Positions 63,733 to 64,000 of a stretch of 64,000 bases of DNA are shown piece after piece. Every line of letters begins with the position of its first letter. Position 1 is the stretch's first letter. Location of the stretch: the NCBI GenBank assembly GCA_032615215.1, contig CP128433.1, positions 2,811,501-2,875,500 of the forward strand, read 5' to 3'. The translations under genes and the position numbers were made by a program. A model generated the notes under the pieces. It searched no databases and was not told where the DNA came from. It worked only from the letters and a program-made list of their open reading frames with translations. The DNA is from Microbulbifer sp. MKSA007. GTDB lineage: Bacteria > Pseudomonadota > Gammaproteobacteria > Pseudomonadales > Cellvibrionaceae.

Positions 63733-64000
63733 GCGTGCATTCGCTTAAAAAATTGGCGCGCATTGTACAGTGCTTAAGGGCAACTGGTAAGTCATTGGCA
63801 AAATCTAGTCGACCACCGTACCATTTGGTAAAACTATAAATTCAAGCACCCTGATAGTAGTCACCATCCTCTGAAGCGTGAGTGCCGCAACGAAGCCTGC
63901 GAACCTCTTTATCCCGGTAGCGGCTGTCATGCCAGCATCTAGGAAGTGGCTCACCAGAGAGGAAGCATAAGTCAGTTTTATCGAAGACTTCTGGGTCCTG

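Overview
This window looks like a chromosomal segment of a marine, polysaccharide-degrading gammaproteobacterium, most likely in the Cellvibrionales (Microbulbifer-like). That placement is an inference from the mix of large TonB-dependent receptors, a GMC/3-ketoglycoside sugar module, an Oar-like receptor, Prc protease and DUF2788. No rRNA, tRNA or CRISPR array was recognised.

Layout. 0.3-3.6 kb: a LysR regulator diverging from an SDR oxidoreductase and a DUF1097 membrane protein, then an alpha/beta hydrolase. 4.07-7.45 kb: two near-identical 1232-bp IS3-family elements in opposite orientation. One interrupts a PhnD-like binding-protein gene and the other separates it from its upstream DNA. 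7.5-15.7 kb: LysR/azoreductase pair, an orphan gene, and an AcrAB-type RND pump with a divergent TetR. 15.8-17.2 kb: a SagB-type dehydrogenase preceded by an unlisted 24-residue peptide gene with a very good ribosome binding site. 17.4-31.3 kb: a LacI-controlled sugar module on the minus strand: TonB receptor, GMC dehydrogenase plus subunit-3 protein, two sugar isomerase/epimerases, TatA-like protein, DUF1080 3-ketoglycoside hydrolase, LacI, MFS importer, Gfo/Idh/MocA oxidoreductase and a FAD oxidoreductase. Three copies of a GTAACCGGTTAC palindrome mark the likely LacI operators. 31.5-35.2 kb: lipocalin, then a TetR-controlled redox operon (thioredoxin-like, frameshifted SDR, AhpD-like) with four related operator-like sites. 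35.7-38.7 kb: prc and xthA. 38.8-42.1 kb: an arsenate operon (phosphatase-like protein, ArsR, ArsJ-associated GAPDH, ArsJ) with two matching 20-bp operators. 42.3-46 kb: cytochrome b561, a membrane protein, a quinone-oxidoreductase-like MDR and a divergent, frameshifted LysR. 46-49.7 kb and 55.2-56.9 kb: low-gene-density accessory DNA with orphan proteins, a decayed gene and a 14-base G tract. 49.7-53.4 kb: an exported oxidoreductase operon (cytochrome c, aldonolactone-oxidase-like flavoprotein, PLP enzyme, membrane protein). 54-64 kb: aldo/keto reductase, S1/P1 nuclease, Oar-like receptor, a hybrid histidine kinase that lacks its phosphoacceptor His, and DUF2788.

How the genes work together. 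The 17-31 kb module reads as uptake of a glycoside through the outer membrane, oxidation of a sugar ring by the flavoprotein, hydrolysis of the 3-keto glycoside, and import and isomerisation of the products. Several of its proteins carry Tat signals, and a TatA-like gene lies inside the same operon. The arsenic operon reads as arsenate capture as 1-arseno-3-phosphoglycerate and its export.

A caution on sequence quality: five separate genes are each restored by adding one base to a short homopolymer. Either homopolymers are under-called in this assembly or slippage is common here, so the frameshifted genes should not be accepted as dead without checking reads.
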